Positions 61,748-64,000 of a DNA stretch of 64,000 nucleotides are shown in pieces. Under the pieces are notes generated by a model. The model was given only the letters and a program-made list of their open reading frames with translations, did not search any database and was not told the DNA's origin. A program made the translations under genes and the position numbers. Each line of letters starts with the position of its first letter. Position 1 is the first letter of the stretch. Origin of the DNA: Glandiceps talaboti (lineage: Eukaryota; Hemichordata; Enteropneusta; Spengelidae); contig NC_135556.1 of assembly GCF_964340395.1 (NCBI RefSeq), positions 15,204,910 to 15,268,909 of the forward strand, written 5' to 3'.

Positions 61748-62102
61748 GATTATAAATACATGTAAATGATGAGTGTAATAAATTATTCGCAATGTTTACC
61801 TTTAACTGTTATCAGCTAGTGTAGTAAGTGTACACACAAGGTGTTAATTGCTCAGCCACGTTTCGATCCCTAGTGTAAACATTCGCCGTCTAGATGGAGG
61901 GTCTATGGTGAGAATGAGAATCCTTATATGCACAACTTGATATGCATATACATCGAAGGATACAGTTTTACATGCATACAATGGGGTACAGGTAGATGTT
62001 CATCTAGGTGTCTTATCCGAGGCCTTGGGCAGTTGTCCTACAGAGTCAATTGGCGGGGGTGGGGGGGGGGCAATAGTCCTAGAATCGTCCAGAGACAGAT
62101 AA

Positions 62103-62183
62103 ACACACACACACACATACATACATACATACATACATACATACATACATACATACATACATACATACATACATACATACATA
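62103..62183. repeat. (ACAT)n microsatellite
   Basis: CA run then about 80 bp of ACAT. The matching place in unit 2 has (CA)n and (AAAC)n instead. Confidence 0.95.
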
Positions 62184-63090
62184 ATTAACATCTCTTTGTA
62201 AAAGGTGAAAAACGACGAACTGGCATCATTCTTTGGTACATTGTTGAAGAATAATGCCGACCTCAATCAACTTTTCGTTCCGTGAAAACCCCCCGTAAGA
62301 AACACATCCAAAAAGTAGCCACTAGTAGCCCAATTTTTCTGGTTTATTTTTTTCACAATACAATTATTATTGGTAAATCGCTGCCATGAAATTAACCTTT
62401 GCCTATCTCCTTGATAAACGATGGTATAATCCAAGAAACGTGGTCATTCCATTTGTAAATATATCTTATAAAATATATCAACGCAATTCGAAAGCATGCG
62501 ATCATTGACAGGGTTTTGAAGTTTTCTTATTAAAAAAACCGTCACAAGAACCCTTTCAGCCCCCACCCCACCCCTGTGTATCTAAAAATATCTCTTTCTT
62601 TAAGCTTATTTGACAACCGGATAAATACAATTGAATGAAGTATGATAATTGTCAACACCTGATCTTTTTTTTCTTAGCAAATTTTATAAATTTTACATCA
62701 TACTAGTAATCTTCAAGTTTTGGTTATCTCTTTCAAAACTTACATTTTACAAGTGAAAATACTGCAAAACAATAATTGTTATCCGAGAGTTTTTGAAATG
62801 TTGCATTTTTATCAGCAAAATATCAAAAAAAAAGTGTAAGAGAAAATGAAAATCCGAAACAGATCAGAAGATGAATGTATGAATCGACGTAAAGTGCCAA
62901 CGAAGAAACTCTGAAGTCCATATTATGCATCTCAGTTTATGGCCGTGTACCACATATCACCATCGGAGAAGATCCTGAAATAACAATTGAAAAGTGATCA
63001 GCTGGAGTATCAAGAAGCTTTCAACACTCAGACGACCAAGGTAACTTGTTATGTACATTGAATTCGATATCGGGTACATTTTATAACGAA

Positions 63091-63840
63091 ATACAAATAC
63101 AACTTAGGCCAACTTTGATGTGCATACAAAACTAGTAGCCATCATTCTGTTCACACTCGAATGTAAAATTGCGCTACCTATACACTGGTTCTGTGATTTA
63201 CACACTTTTGTTATCACATCTTGAACGACTTTGACTGTTTTAACCTTGATGTCATGCAAAGTAATAGTTTTGACTAACCCGAGGTATATAAAGTTAAGCC
63301 CATCTCTATTTTGCCTCAGTTGGGGTAATGGTGAACGCAATACGCGACATTGGTACACGCACAAACCTTAGCTCAACCATGATTATTTTGTGTAGTGGTC
63401 TGAGGTTCAACACACTTTAGCGTCTACCACGGATTTTCATATTCAACGCAAGATGCACAAAATGATATTGTACATACAAGTCCCTGGTGGGATACTGACA
63501 TTACCGAGAGAAAGATAAGTTGGTCGCATTTTTTTCCTTTAGTCCACCATCACCGCTTTGACAAATAAAGTTTCACAAAATGTGTCCTTTTAAGAAATAT
63601 TTGAATATAACTGTGATGGGTTGGCAGGCAGACACAGGCAAACTAGTGTGAGCACAGACTGCCATACACGTATAGCCATACATACAGTGACATCCAAGAA
63701 ATTGTGATGATCTACTGCAGACTACAACGACTTCGAATTCGACAGCACGAACAAAAAGAATGATTATTTTCTCACCGCTTCTTCGCATAATCATGTGTTT
63801 ACCCACACCATATCGAGAGATGAAATTGCATACTTTTTAA
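63091..63840. other. Spacer or 3' UTR without recognised coding sequence
   Basis: Small minus-strand open frames (63104-63364, 63573-63806) show no family motif. The stretch could be 3' UTR or intron of the minus-strand gene that enters from the right. Confidence 0.5.
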
Positions 63841-63867
63841 ACTTACTTTTTGGATTTTCTTGTTCTT

Positions 63868-64000
63868 TTAATTCTTAAAACCACAGCAAACTGTAACGAT
63901 AGCTGTAACGAATATCAGAACGGTAACCACTACCACCGCGATGATAATGGTTTCTCCAGACAGCGCGCCATCAACGCCAACGGTTTTCTCGACAACTCCA
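63868..64000 (-). CDS. C-terminus of a single-pass membrane protein (partial)
   Basis: The minus-strand reading from the window edge to the stop at 63868-63870 gives 43 residues. A short extracellular-type stretch (VEKTVGVDGALSGE) leads into a strongly hydrophobic run (TIIIAVVVVTVLIFVTAIVTV), followed by CCGFKN and the stop. This looks like a type I membrane protein with a very short cytoplasmic tail carrying a Cys pair. A donor-like GTAAGT follows the stop at about 63841-63846, so the 3' UTR may be spliced. Family unknown; most of the gene lies outside the window. Confidence 0.5.
   Translation of the reverse strand, partial: GVVEKTVGVDGALSGETIIIAVVVVTVLIFVTAIVTVCCGFKN

Larger units (their letters stand above)
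56740..63090. repeat. Segmental duplication unit 3 (with HNMT-like gene B)
   Basis: Begins inside the leader exon region (no LCMT2 exon 1 copy) and runs through gene B, its 3' flank and the 62645-63080 block that also ends unit 1. Confidence 0.85.

Overview
This window looks like nuclear DNA of a marine invertebrate animal. The genes are split by many GT-AG introns, overall composition is AT-rich, and the spacer is packed with microsatellites, short inverted-repeat transposons (MITEs), a Penelope-like element and LINE tails. The proteins look like those of hemichordates, cephalochordates or spiralians. I cannot name the species from the sequence.

Layout. 1-1.1 kb: a Penelope-like element relic with inverted terminal repeats that carry hammerhead-ribozyme motifs. 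2.9-10.9 kb, minus strand: a complete 8-coding-exon proteinase K-like secreted subtilase (365 aa) with a TATA box and a non-coding first exon; its 3.9-kb intron holds a 1.6-kb TIR element. 11-21.5 kb: no gene, but a 2.4-kb tandem duplication. One copy holds a 1.5-kb TA-flanked TIR element that itself contains a small hAT-type MITE; the other copy preserves the empty site. 21.6-39.1 kb, minus strand: a complete 13-exon gene for LCMT2/TYW4 (679 aa), the last enzyme of wybutosine synthesis on tRNA-Phe, with at least seven transposon relics in its introns. 38.7-63.1 kb: a segmental duplication whose unit carries a divergent promoter, LCMT2 exon 1 on one side and the 5' exon of a histamine N-methyltransferase-like (HNMT-like) gene on the other. 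Unit 1 keeps the working LCMT2 exon 1 but has lost the HNMT-like coding exons. Units 2 and 3 each hold an intact three-coding-exon HNMT-like gene of 292 aa. A decayed multidomain element (ubiquitin-like, zinc ribbon, OTU-like and DUF6589-like parts) lies between units 2 and 3. At the right edge, minus strand, is the 3' end of a gene for a protein ending in a transmembrane segment.

The genes do not form a pathway. The two methyltransferase families are linked by a shared promoter that was copied with them. The most interesting features are the ribozyme-bearing Penelope repeats, the nested insertions with sequenced empty sites, the promoter-splitting duplication, and the OTU/ubiquitin-like/DUF6589 composite. 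All coordinates and splice joins were read by eye; family names rest on remembered motifs, not searches.
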